64,000 nt of DNA, taken from contig CM060461.1 of NCBI GenBank assembly GCA_030544235.1, positions 31,264,133 through 31,328,132 on the forward strand. Direction: 5' to 3'. Numbering within the stretch: position 1 is the stretch's first letter; the number at the start of each line of letters is the position of its first letter. The translations under genes and the position numbers were made by a program. Under the pieces are notes generated by a model. That model made no database searches and was not told the origin of the DNA. It worked only from the letters and a program-made list of their open reading frames with translations. Below, one piece after another: positions 18,568-34,772 of this stretch. The stretch is from Lepturacanthus savala. Its lineage: Eukaryota; Chordata; Actinopteri; Scombriformes; Trichiuridae.

Positions 18568-21084
18568 TTGTATTGATGATATATATTGATGATATATACT
18601 GATGATATATACTGATGATATATATTGATGATATATACTGATGATATATACTGATGATATATACTGATGATATATACTGATGATATATACTGATGATATA
18701 TATTGATGATATATATTGATGATATATACTGATGATATATATTGATGATATATATTGATGGTATATACTGATGATATATATTGATGATATATACTGATGA
18801 TATATATTGATGATATATACTGATGATATATATTGATGATATATATTGATGATATATACTGATGATATATATTGATGATATATATTGATGATATATACTG
18901 ATGATATATACTGATGGTATATATTGATGGTATATACTGATGATATATATTGATGGTATATATTGATGATATATACTGATGATATATACTGATGATATAT
19001 ATTGATGATATATACTGATGATATATATTGATGATATATATTGATGATATATATTGATGATATATACTGATGATATATATTGATGATATATACTGATGAT
19101 ATATATTGATGATATATACTGATGATATATATTGATGATATATACTGATGATATATATTAATGGTATATATTGATGATATATATTGATGATATATACTGA
19201 TGATATATATTGATGATATATACTGATGGTATATATTGATGATATATATTGATGGTATATATTGATGATATATATTGATGATATATACTGATGGTATATA
19301 TTGATGATATATATTGATGGTATATATTGATGATATATATTGATGATATATACTGATGGTATATATTGATGATATATATTGATGATATATACTGATGATA
19401 TATATTGATGGTATATATTGATGATATATATTGATGATATATACTGATGATATATATTGATGATATATATTGATGATATATACTGATGATATATATTGAT
19501 GATATATACTGATGATATATACTGATGATATATACTGATGATATATATTGATGATATATACTGATGATATATATTGATGATATATACTGATGATATATAT
19601 TGATGATATATATTGATGATATATACTGATGATATATACTGATGATATATATTGATGGTATATACTGATGATATATATTGATGGTATATATTGATGATAT
19701 ATACTGATGATATATACTGATGATATATATTGATGATATATACTGATGATATATATTGATGATATATATTGATGATATATACTGATGATATATATTGATG
19801 ATATATATTGATGATATATACTGATGATATATATTGATGATATATACTGATGATATATATTGATGATATATACTGATGATATATATTGATGATATATACT
19901 GATGATATATATTGATGGTATATATTGATGATATATATTGATGATATATACTGATGATATATATTGATGATATATACTGATGGTATATATTGATGATATA
20001 TATTGATGGTATATATTGATGATATATATTGATGATATATACTGATGGTATATATTGATGATATATATTGATGGTATATATTGATGATATATATTGATGA
20101 TATATACTGATGGTATATATTGATGATATATATTGATGATATATACTGATGATATATATTGATGGTATATATTGATGATATATACTGATGATATATATTG
20201 ATGATATATACTGATGGTATATATTGATGATATATACTGATGGTATATATTGATGATATATATTGATGATATATATTGATGATATATATTGATGGTATAT
20301 ATTGATATTATATATTGATGATATATACTGATGGTATATATTGATGATATATATTGATGATATATATTGATGATATATACTGATGGTATATATTGATGAT
20401 ATATATTGATGGTATATATTGATGATATATACTGATGATATATATTGATGATATATACTGATGATATATTCTGATGATATATATTGATGATATATACTGA
20501 TGATATATATTGATGATATATATTGATGATATATATTGATGATATATACTGATGGTATATATTGATGATATATATTGATGGTATATATTGATGATATATA
20601 CTGATGATATATATTGATGATATATACTGATGATATATATTGATGATATATACTGATGATATATATTGATGATATATACTGATGATATATACTGATGATA
20701 TATATTGATGATATATACTGATGATATATACTGATGATATATATTGATGATATATATTGATGATATATACTGATGATATATATTGATGATATATACTGAT
20801 GATATATACTGATGATATATACTGATGATATATATTGATGATATATACTGATGATATAGATTGATGATATATATTGATGATATATACTGATGATATATAT
20901 TGATGATATATATTGATGATATATACTGATGATATAGATTGATGGTATATATTGATGATATATAGTGATGATATATACTGATGATATATACTGATGATAT
21001 ATATTGATGATATATACTGATGATATATATTGATGACATATATTGATGATATATACTGATGATATAGATTGATGGTATATATTG
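18568..21084. repeat. 13-bp array TGATGATATATAC/T in irf4 intron 1
   Basis: About 190 copies of TGATGATATATAC or TGATGATATATAT, with TGATGGTATATA variants every few units. Three units make 39 bp, so the minus frame reads a 13-residue IISIYHQY pattern; it is not a gene. 21085-21327 is single-copy intron. Confidence 0.97.
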
Positions 21085-21329
21085 ATGCTGTAACAGTAAC
21101 ACTGGGTTTTACTACACATAAAATACTTTAATGTTGGAGCTGACTGACTGTTTTTACTGGGATTAATGAATAAACTCAAAGCTGAACGTTGTGATTTTAC
21201 CAGGTTTCACAGGTTAAATGATTATTAATCTGAATAAAGTGAATTAACAGTGAACAACATTACACTGGAACCTGTTCATCAGCCAAAGGGGAAACTCTGA
21301 TCAATAATGAAACTGTGTAAGTTGCAGAC

Positions 21330-21527
21330 ATGAACGTGGTCGAGGACGTGGTTCTATCGGTCAGCTGTGGAAACGGGAAGCTGAGGCAGTGGCTGATCGA
21401 TCAGATCAATAGCAGAACGTATCCTGGCCTGATCTGGGAGAACGAGGAGAAAAACATCTTCAGGATTCCATGGAAACACGCTGGAAAACAGGATTATAAC
21501 AGAGAGGAGGATGCTGCACTGTTCAAG
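21330..21527 (+). CDS. irf4: irf4 first coding exon (DNA-binding domain, part 1)
   Basis: The acceptor GTTGCAG ends at 21327, and the ATG follows two bases later. It encodes 66 residues, MNVVEDVVLSVSCGNGKLRQ through DAALFK, ending in phase 0 before GTCAGA. The N-terminus is shorter than in mammals. Confidence 0.94.
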
Positions 21528-22063
21528 GTCAGATCATCAATAACTTCATCAATACTACCAAAAATAACAATATCATGATCAATAACTTCATCAATACTAC
21601 CAATAATAACAATATCATGATCAATAACTTCATCAATACTACCAAAAATAACAATATCATGATCAATAACTTCATCAATACTACCAATAATAACAATATC
21701 ATGATCAATAACTTCATCAATACTACCAATAATAACAATATCATCATCAATAACTTCATCAATACTACCAATAATAACAATATCATGATCAATAACTTCA
21801 TCAATACTACCAATAATAACAATATCATCATCAATAACATATATATGGGGTGACATGGTTCAGGTTCTAGTCCTATTCCAGGTTCTAGTCCTGTTCCAGG
21901 TTCTAGTCCTGGTCCAGGTTCTAGTCCTGGTTCAGGTTCTAGTCCTGGTTCAGGTTCTAGTCCTGGTCCAGGTTCTAGTCCTGGTCCAGGTTCTCCAACT
22001 TCCTCCACAGTCCAAACACATGCTGAGGTTAATTGGAGACTCTAAATCACCATAGGAAGGACG

Positions 22064-22120
<57 letters not shown>

Positions 22121-23539
22121 CAGTGGGGGCAGGGCCTGCTGACCTGGACTCAGGAGGTCCTGGGTCAGTTCTAGACCTCCTCAACCCAGCAGCAGGTCTT
22201 CCACTGAGGAACCAGATCCTGCAGAACCCAGAGGAGCTGGTTCTAGTGAGGAGCCTCCTGGGCCCTCCTGGTGAGGGGTTTTGGTCCCGGTCCAGACCCA
22301 GGACCCGGTAGAGACCCTGTCTCTGCTGGACTTGGACCTCTAGGGTTTTACAAAGCTACGATCTACAAAATCATATAATCGAGTTGAAGCTATATTTTGA
22401 CATTTTTGACTTCAGCCCGCAGGTTTTTAATGTGGTTCAGGTCCAGGGATTGGGTTCAGGTCCAGGGTTCAGGTTCAGGTCCAGGTCCAGGGTTCAGGTC
22501 CAGGTGTGTTTGGGCTCCTTGTTGTAACTGTGTTCTGATATAATCGTATTTCAGACCTGACACCAACCAGAACATCATCAATCATGATAACTCCTCTATA
22601 ATAACCCCTGCTGTTGTCTCCAGGCCTGGGCTCTGTTCAAAGGCAAATATAAGGAGGGGGTGGATAAACCGGATCCTCCCACCTGGAAAACCCGGCTCCG
22701 CTGCGCCCTCAACAAAAGCAACGACTTTGAGGAGCTGGTGGAGCGGAGTCAGCTGGACATCTCTGAACCTTATAAAGTCTACCGCATCATCCCGGAGGCA
22801 GCGAAACGAGGTCAGAACGAAGCCTCCAACACCTCAAACACACCAGAGCTGCAGCTTCCATCACAACTAGAGCTGCTGCTGCAGCAGGAAGCTCAGAGGA
22901 AGCTGCAGAACGACCAGCAGCTTTTTATAGAGGCCTGGTTAGAGCTGCCTGAACACTGCATCTGTGACATCACAACCGCTACGACCAGAACTCACACTTA
23001 ACCAGTTATACCCCAGCTTCACAGCAGGATTATTACACTAACTTCATGTGTTTAAACTTTATTCTACAACAGGATTTATACACTAACTTCATGTGTTTAA
23101 ACTTTATTCTACAACAGGATTTATACACTAACTTCATGTGTTTAAACTTTATTCTACAACAGGATTTATACACTAACTTCATGTGTTTAAACTTTATTCT
23201 ACAACAGGATTTATACACTAACTTCATGTGTTTAAACTTTATTCTACAACAGGATTTATACACTAACTTCATGTGTTTAAACTTTATTCTACAACAGGAT
23301 TTATACACTAACTTCATGTGTTTAAACTTTATTCTACAACAGGATTTATACAGCAACGATTTCTTCACTGAACCGTTGCATTTTGCAAATCACTTGTATT
23401 AAAATAGCATCAAGTCACATTCACAGTTAGAAGCTGCTGAAAGAACTTTGTTGTTTTATTGATATGATGATGATGATGATGATGATGATGAAGATGATGA
23501 TGGTGATGATGATGATGATGATGGTGATGATGGTGATGG

Positions 23540-23570
<31 letters not shown>

Positions 23571-23740
23571 GATGATGAAGATGATGATGGTGATGGTGAT
23601 GGTGATGATGATGGTGGTGATGATGATGATGATGAAGATGATGATGGTGATGGTGATGGTGATGGTGATGATGATGAAGATGATGATGGTGATGATGATG
23701 ATGATGATGGTGATGATGATGGTGATGGTGATGGTGATGG

Positions 23741-23785
<45 letters not shown>

Positions 23786-23826
23786 AGATGATGATGGTGA
23801 TGGTGATGGTGATGGTGATGATGGTG

Positions 23827-23858
<32 letters not shown>

Positions 23859-23971
23859 GATGATGAAGATGATGATGGTGTTGGTGATGGTGATGGTGAT
23901 GATGATGATGGTGATGATGATGATGATGAAGATGGTGATGGTGATGGTGATGATGATGAAGATGATGATGG

Positions 23972-24002
<31 letters not shown>

Positions 24003-24163
24003 GATGATGAAGATGATGATGGTGATGGTGATGGTGATGATGATGATGGTGATGATGATGATGATGAAGATGGTGATGGTGATGGTGATGGTGATGATGA
24101 TGAAGATGGTGATGGTGATGGTGATGATGATGATGATGATGATGGTGATGATGATGGTGATGG

Positions 24164-24194
<31 letters not shown>

Positions 24195-24879
24195 GATGAT
24201 GATGATGGTGATGATGGTGATGATGGTGATGATGGTGATGATGATGATGATGTTTGTTTCCAGGGATGAAGATGACCAGTTTGGAGGCTCCTCCTCCTCC
24301 TTTCAGCTTCATTCCTCCATATTCGTCTCAGGTGAGTTTCTGCTGCTGAAACATCATAAATATCAATAGAAAATAATGATTTCATGTTAATATTATTATT
24401 TGTTGTCAGGCTCCAGGCTTCATGGACAGGAGAGACTGGAGGGATTATAAAGCAGCAGCAGCAGAGCCTCCTCCTGCTCCTCCTGCTCCTCCTGCTCCTC
24501 CTGCTCCTCCTCATCCAGACCTGCAGTACTACAACGGTGAATTGTCGGTTGCTGATATAAATTGTGTGAAACTTTTGATTCTGTAAATTCTTCCTTTATC
24601 AAAAGGCTTTAAATGACGTGATTTTATGTTGTTTTATACCACGTTAGACTCCAAGAATAAAAGAATATGATTGATTGATTGATTGATTGATGCTGTTCCA
24701 CATCCAATAAACTGATTATTTACTGAAATTACAGGTTTACAACGTTCATTCCACACCTTCCTGTCAGAGTCTCAACCGCCTGTTTATTCACTGGACCACA
24801 ACAACTCTATAACAGGTAAACAACAAACAACAATAGATAAACAACAACAATAACAGGTAAACAGCAACAATGCAAACAA

Positions 24880-24939
<60 letters not shown>

Positions 24940-27900
24940 CGTGATCCTCCATGTTGATGTAGTTTCCTCCAGTTTTAATCCTTCTAGTTTTGACCTTTGA
25001 CCCATGTCCTCCTCTCCAGACCTGAGTCTCCATGTGTCCCTGTTCTACCGGGACTCTCTGGTGAAGCAGGTGACCACCACCAGTCCTGAAGGTTGCCGGA
25101 TCACGTCTTCCTTGTCTCCGGGCCAGGAGGACCGGGTCCGGGGCGGGGCTGAGCCGGTTCTGTTCCCGTCCCCGTACCCCGAGTCCCAGCGGCGGGGCGC
25201 TGAGCTGCTGCCGGCCGTCCTGGGAGGCGGCGTGGAGCTGTGGATGGCGGCGGATGGCATGTATGCCCGGAGACTCTGCCAGGGCCGCATCTACTGGGAG
25301 GGGCCCATGGCCCCCCACCAGGATAGACCCAACAAGCTGGAGAAGGACCAGGCCTGCAAGTTGTTTGATACCCAGCAGTTCCTCATTGGTACCACCTCAT
25401 AGCTTATTTACAGGATATACAAGTACTTTACTACATTAAATGGATGGTATATATACCATACATACATACTCCACTTACTTCCATTATGTTTTTGGAATCA
25501 GATCAATCAGAGTAACAAACCAATCAGAGTAGCGAACCAATCAGAGTAACAAACCAATCAGAGTAACAAACCAATCAGAGTAACAAACCAATCAGAGTAA
25601 CAAACCAATCAGAGTAACAAACCAATCAGAGTAACAAACCAATCAGAGTAACGGACCAATCAGAGTAACAAACCAATCAGAGTAACAAACCAATCAGAGT
25701 AACGGACCAATCAGAGTAACAAACCAATCAGAGTAACAAACCAATCAGAGTAACGGACCAATCAGAGTAACAAACCAATCAGAGTAACAAACCAATCAGA
25801 GTAACAGACCAATCAGAGTAACGAACCAATCAGAGTAACAAACCAATCAGAGTAACAGACCAATCAGAGTAACGAACCAATCAGAGTAACAAACCAATCA
25901 GAGTAACAGACCAATCAGAGTAACGAACCAATCAGAGTAACAAACCAATCAGAGTAACAAACCAATCAGAGTAACGGACCAATCAGAGTAACGGACCAAT
26001 CAGAGTAACGGACCAATCAGAGTAACGGACCAATCAGAGTAACGGACCAATCAGAGTAACAAACCAATCAGAGTAACGGACCAATCAGAGTAACAAACCA
26101 ATCAGAGTAACTTAATAAGCCACCAATAAGAGTATATTAATATACTACTATATTGCTATACTACTATTATATATATTACTATACTACTATTATATATATT
26201 AATATACTACTATTATATATATTAATATACTACTATTATATATACTACTATTATATATATTAATATACTACTATTATATATATTAATATACTACTATTAT
26301 ATATACTACTATACTACTATTATATATATTAATATACTACTATTATATATACTACTATACTACTATTATATATATATTACTATACTACTATTATATATAT
26401 TAATATACTACTATACTACTATTATATATACTACTATTATATATACTACTATACAACTATTATATATACTACTATACTACTATTATATATACTACTATAC
26501 TACTATTATATATATTAATATACTACTATTATATATACTACTATACTACTATTATATATATTAATATACTACTATTATATATACTACTATACTACTATTA
26601 GATATATTACTATACTACTATTATATATATTAATATACTACTATACTACTATTATATATACTACTATTATATATACTACTATACTACTATACTACTATTA
26701 TATATACTACTATACTACTATTATATATACTACTATACTACTATTATATATACTACTATACTACTATTATATATACTACTATACTACTATTATATATGTC
26801 TGCGTGGGTTTTCACCAGGTACTCCGGCTTCCTCCCACAGTCCAAAAACATGCTGAGGTTAATTGGAGACTCTAAATTGCCCATAGGTGTGAGTGTGTGA
26901 GTGAATGGTGTGTGTGCCCCACGATTGGCTGGCGACCATCTGGGGTGTATCCCTGCCTCTCGCCGTAACGCGCTGGGATTGGCTCCAGCAGACCATGTGA
27001 CCCTAATGAGCAGGTATAGAAAATGACTGACTGACTGACTATACTACTATTATATATACTACTATACTACTATTATATATACTACTATACTACTATACTA
27101 CTATTATATATACTACTATACTACTATTATATATACTACTATACTACTATTATATATACTACTATACTACTATTATATATACTACTATACTACTATTATA
27201 TATACTACTATACTACTATACTACTATTATATATACTACTATACTACTATTATATATACTACTATACTATTATACTACTATTATATATACTACTATACTA
27301 CTATACTACTATTATATATACAAATATACTACTATACTACTATTATATATACTACTATACTACTATTATATATATTAATATACTACTATTATATATACTA
27401 CTATACTACTATTATATATACTACTATACTACTATTATATATACTACTATACTACTATTATATATATTAATATACTACTATTATATATACTACTATACTA
27501 CTATTATATATATTACTATATTACTATTATATATATTAATATACTACTATTATATATATTAATATACTACTATACTACTATTATATATACTACTATTATA
27601 TATACTACTATACTACTATTATATATACTACTATACTACTATTATATATACTACTATACTACTATACTACTATTATATATACTACTATACTACTATTATA
27701 TATATTAATATACTACTATACTACTATTATATATATTACAATACTACTATTATATATATTACTATACTACTATTATATATACTACTATACTACTATTATA
27801 TATACTACTATACTACTATTATATATACTACTATACTACTATTATATATACTACTATACTACTATACTACTATTATATATACTACTATTATATATACTAC

Positions 27901-30900
27901 TATACTACTATACTACTATTATATATACTACTATACTACTATACTACTATTATATATACTACTATACTACTATTATATATACTACTATACTACTATTATA
28001 TATACTACTATACTACTATACTACTATTATATATACTACTATACTACTATTATATATACTACTATACTATTATACTACTATTATATATACTACTATACTA
28101 CTATACTACTATTATATATACAAATATACTACTATACTACTATTATATATACTACTATACTACTATTATAAATATTAATATACTACTATTATATATACTA
28201 CTATACTACTATTATATATACTACTATACTACTATTATATATACTACTATACTACTATACTACTATTATATATACTACTATTATATATACTACTATACTA
28301 CTATACTACTATTATATATACAACTATACTACTATACTACTATTATATATACTACTATACTACTATACTACTATTATATATACTACTATACTACTATTAT
28401 ATATACTACTATACTACTATACTACTATTATATATACTACTATACTACTATTATATATACAACTATACTACTATACTACTATTATATATACAACTATACT
28501 ACTATACTACTATTATATATACAACTATACTACTATACTACTATTATATATACTACTATACTACTATTATATATACTACTATACTACTATTATATATATT
28601 AATATACTACTATACTACTATTATATATATTACAATACTACTATTATATATATTACTATACTACTATTATATATACTACTATACTACTATTATATATACT
28701 ACTATACTACTATTATATATACTACTATACTACTATACTACTATTATATATACTACTATTATATATACTACTATACTACTATTATATATACAACTATACT
28801 ACTATACTACTATTATATATACTACTATACTACTATTATATATACAACTATACTACTATACTACTATTATATATACTACTATACTACTATTATATATACT
28901 ACTATACTACTATACTACTATTATATATATACTACTATACTACTATTATATATACTACTATACTACTATTATATATACTACTATACTACTATACTACTAT
29001 TATATATACAACTATACTACTATACTACTATTATATATACTACTATACTACTATTATATATACTACTATACTACTATTATATATACTACTATACTACTAT
29101 ACTACTATTATATATACTACTATACTAGTATTATATATACTACTATACTACTATTATATATACTACTATACTACTATTATATATACTACTATACTACTAT
29201 ACTACTATTATATATACTACTATACTACTATTATATATACTACTATACTACTATACTACTATTATATATACAACTATACTACTATACTACTATTATATAT
29301 ACTACTATACTACTATTATATATACTACTATTATATATACAACTATACTACTATACTACTATTATATATACTACTATACTACTATTATATATACTACTAT
29401 ACTACTATACTACTATTATATATACTACTATACTACTATTATATATACTACTATACTACTATACTACTATTATATATACTACTATACTACTATACTACTA
29501 CTATATATACTACTATACTACTATTATATATACTACTATACTACTATTATGTATACTACTATACTACTATTATATATACTACTATACTACTATACTACTA
29601 TTATATATACTACTATACTACTATTATATATACTACTATACTACTATTATATATACTACTATACTACTATACTACTATTATATATACTACTATACTACTA
29701 TTATATATACTACTATACTACTATTATATATACTACTATACTACTATACTACTATTATATATACTACTATACTACTATACTACTATTATATATACTACTA
29801 TTATATATACTACTATACTACTATTATATATACAACTATACTACTATACTACTATTATATATACAACTATACTACTATACTACTATTATATGTACTACTA
29901 TACTACTATTATATATACTAATATACTACTATACTACTATTATATATATACTACTATACTACTATTATATATACTACTATACTACTATTATATATACTAC
30001 TATACTACTATACTACTATTATATATACAACTATACTACTATACTACTATTATATATACTACTATACTACTATTATATATACTACTATACTACTATACTA
30101 CTATTATATATACTACTATACTAGTATTATATATACTACTATACTACTATTATATATACTACTATACTACTATACTACTATTATATATACAACTATACTA
30201 CTATACTACTATTATATATACTACTATTATATATACTACTATACTACTATTATATATACTACTATACTACTATACTACTATTATATATACTACTATACTA
30301 CTATTATATATACTACTATACTACTATACTACTATTATATATACAACTATACTACTATACTACTATTATATATACTACTATACTACTATTATATATACTA
30401 CTATTATATATACAACTATACTACTATACCACTATTATATATACTACTATACTACTATACTACTATTATATATACTACTATACTACTATTATATATACTA
30501 CTATACTACTATTATATATACTACTATACTACTATACTACTATTATATATACTACTATACTACTATTATATATACTACTATACTACTATACTACTATTAT
30601 ATATACTACTATACTACTATACTACTACTATATATACTACTATACTACTATTATATATACTACTATACTACTATTATGTATACTACTATACTACTATACT
30701 ACTATTATATATACTACTATACTACTATTATATATACTACTATTATATATACTACTATACTACTATACTACTATTATATATACTACTATACTACTATTAT
30801 ATATACTACTATACTACTATACTACTATTATATATACTACTATACTACTATTATATATACTACTATACTACTATTATATATACTACTATACTACTATACT

Positions 30901-33900
30901 ACTATTATATATACTACTATACTACTATTATATATACTACTATACTACTATACTACTATTATATATACTACTATACTACTATTATATATACTACTATACT
31001 ACTATTATATATACTACTATTATATATACTACTATACTACTATTATATATACTACTATACTACTATTATATATACTACTATTATATATACTACTATACTA
31101 CTATACTACTATTATATATACTACTATACTACTATTATATATACTACTATACTACTATTATATATACTACTATACTACTATACTACTATTATATATACAA
31201 CTATACTACTATACTACTATTATATATACTACTATACTACTATTATATATACTACTATTATATATACAACTATACTACTATACTACTATTATATATACTA
31301 CTATACTACTATACTACTATTATATATACTACTATACTACTATTATATATACTACTATACTACTATTATATATACTACTATACTACTATACTACTATTAT
31401 ATATACTACTATACTACTATTATATATACTACTATACTACTATACTACTATTATATATACTACTATACTACTATACTACTACTATATATACTACTATACT
31501 ACTATTATATATACTACTATACTACTATTATGTATACTACTATACTACTATACTACTATTATATATACTACTATACTACTATTATATATACTACTATACT
31601 ACTATACTACTATTATATATACTACTATACTACTATACTACTATTATATATACTACTATACTACTATTATATATACTACTATACTACTATACTACTATTA
31701 TATATACTACTATACTACTATACTACTACTATATATACTACTATACTACTATTATATATACTACTATACTACTATTATGTATACTACTATACTACTATAC
31801 TACTATTATATATACTACTATACTACTATTATATATACTACTATTATATATACTACTATACTACTATACTACTATTATATATACTACTATACTACTATTA
31901 TATATACTACTATACTACTATACTACTATTATATATACTACTATACTACTATTATATATACTACTATACTACTATACTACTATTATATATACTACTATAC
32001 TACTATTATATATACTACTATACTACTATACTACTATTATATATACTACTATACTACTATTATATATACTACTATACTACTATACTACTATTATATATAC
32101 TACTATACTACTATTATATATACTACTATACTACTATTATATATACTACTATTATATATACTACTATACTACTATTATATATACTACTATACTACTATTA
32201 TATATACTACTATTATATATACTACTATACTACTATTATATATACTACTATACTACTATTATATATACTACTATACTACTATTATATATACTACTATACT
32301 ACTATACTACTATTATATATACTACTATACTACTATTATATATACTACTATTATATATACTACTATACTACTATTATATATACTACTATACTACTATTAT
32401 ATATACTACTATACTACTATTATATATACTACTATACTACTATACTACTATTATATATACAACTATACTACTATACTACTATTATATATACTACTATACT
32501 ACTATTATATATACTACTATTATATATACAACTATACTACTATACTACTATTATATATACTACTATACTACTATACTACTATTATATATACTACTATACT
32601 ACTATTATATATACTACTATACTACTATACTACTATTATATATACTACTATACTACTATTATATATACTACTATACTACTATTATATATACTACTATACT
32701 ACTATACTACTATTATATATACTACTATACTACTATACTACTACTATATATACTACTATACTACTATTATATATACTACTATACTACTATTATGTATACT
32801 ACTATACTACTATACTACTATTATATATACTACTATACTACTATTATATATACTACTATACTACTATACTACTATTATATATACTACTATACTACTATTA
32901 TATATACTACTATACTACTATACTACTATTATATATACTACTATACTACTATTATATATACTACTATACTACTATACTACTATTATATATACTACTATAC
33001 TACTATTATATATACTACTATACTACTATACTACTATTATATATACTACTATACTACTATTATATATACTACTATACTACTATTATATATACTACTATTA
33101 TATATACTACTATACTACTATTATATATACTACTATACTACTATTATATATACTACTATTATATATACTACTATACTACTATACTACTATTATATATACT
33201 ACTATACTACTATTATATATACTACTATACTACTATTATATATACTACTATTATATATACTACTATACTACTATTATATATACTACTATACTACTATTAT
33301 ATATACTACTATTATATATACTACTATGGACACGTTTTAAAGTTAAATTTCTTTCAACACATTTCAGCGTCCTGAAAGACTTTAGTGGGGACTCAGGACA
33401 CATGACTCCAACCTGGTTTACAGGGACCGTTTTACGGGGACATCTGGTCCCCTTTATTATTATTGGTATGGGCAGAAATTACATTATTATTATTGTTGTT
33501 TTTATTGGCTTCAACTTTATCAATATCAATGAAAATGATAATTAATGGCTGATAACTGATCATTGATAGTTGATAACTGATAATTAATGGCTGATAACTG
33601 ATCATTGATAGTTGATAACTGATAATTAATGGTTGATAACTGATCATTGATAGTTGATAACTGATAATTAATGGTTGATAACTGATCATTGATAGTTGAT
33701 AACTGATAATTAATGGCTGATAACTGATCATTGATAGTTGATAACTGATAATTAATGGTTGATAACTGATCATTGATAGTTGATAACTGATAATTAATGG
33801 CTGATAACTGATCATTGATAATTGATAACTGATATCAATAATATAATAATATTCTGTTATATAGTAACACGCCTGATTTTATTTGGTTTATTGGTTTAAT

Positions 33901-34772
33901 CTTTAGTAAAACACCTGATTTTATTTGGTTTTATTGGTTTAATCTTTAGTAAAACACCTGATTTTATTTGGTTTTATTGGTTTAATCTTTAGTAACAGGC
34001 CTGATTTTCTTGTCTTGTTTTATTTCATTCACTCAGAACTTCAGGATTTCATCCATAACGGTCGAGCGGTCCCGAGACACCAGGTGGTTTTGTGTTTTGG
34101 AGACGAGTATCCAGACCCTCAGAGACCCAGGAAGATGATCACAGCTCAGGTACTGAACCTTTATCACCTGCTGATCGTCAGTATTCACCTTAACAAGACT
34201 CCTTATTAATAAAGCCCTGGATAATCCAAATAAAAATATGCAGCATTAATGTTTGATTTCTATGAAAAACACTGAGAAACAAACATATTTACAACAGAAA
34301 CATATTTACCTGAGCTTTAAAATGAACCACCATCACCCAATAACCAGTCTCAGCTAATCAAATCAACCGAATGAATTTTGGCTGATTTAATCAGCTGATT
34401 AAATCAGCCAATCAGACGAGGGGCTCATAGACGATGATAAATAAATGTCAGATTCTGTTGTTTAATTCAGTGTAAATCATCATTTTTATTTTAATAAGAT
34501 ATAAAATCAGCCTTAAAATATCCAGCTTCTGTAGCTGGATTATTATTGATTATTATTATCTGATTATTATTAGTATTATATAAATGTCATGTTTCACACT
34601 TATAATAATAATAATAATAATAATATAATTAAATTGTAGGTGGAGCCAACATTTGCCAGGAAGTTGGTGTTTTTTTACCAGAACAACAGCTTCTATCATC
34701 ACATCCAGGACCAGAACCAGAACATCTCAGTGGACTTTACTGCTGCTCAGAGAACTCAGCACATTCAGGAAT

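Noticed and set aside
19158..21179. 673-codon frame with SIYHQYI repeats resembling a structural protein
   Set aside because: It is exactly the 13-bp satellite read in a 39-bp cycle, in irf4 intron 1 on the opposite strand.
22033..22311. Frame of 92 codons after the TG microsatellite
   Set aside because: Non-conserved intron sequence, no splice logic and no recognisable domain.
23410..24514. Poly-His or poly-Ser protein on the minus strand
   Set aside because: Reverse-strand reading of the ATG triplet array and of irf4 coding exons.
29890..33375. 1161-codon Tyr/Ile/Leu/Thr frame
   Set aside because: AT-rich satellite in an irf4 intron with no codon structure.
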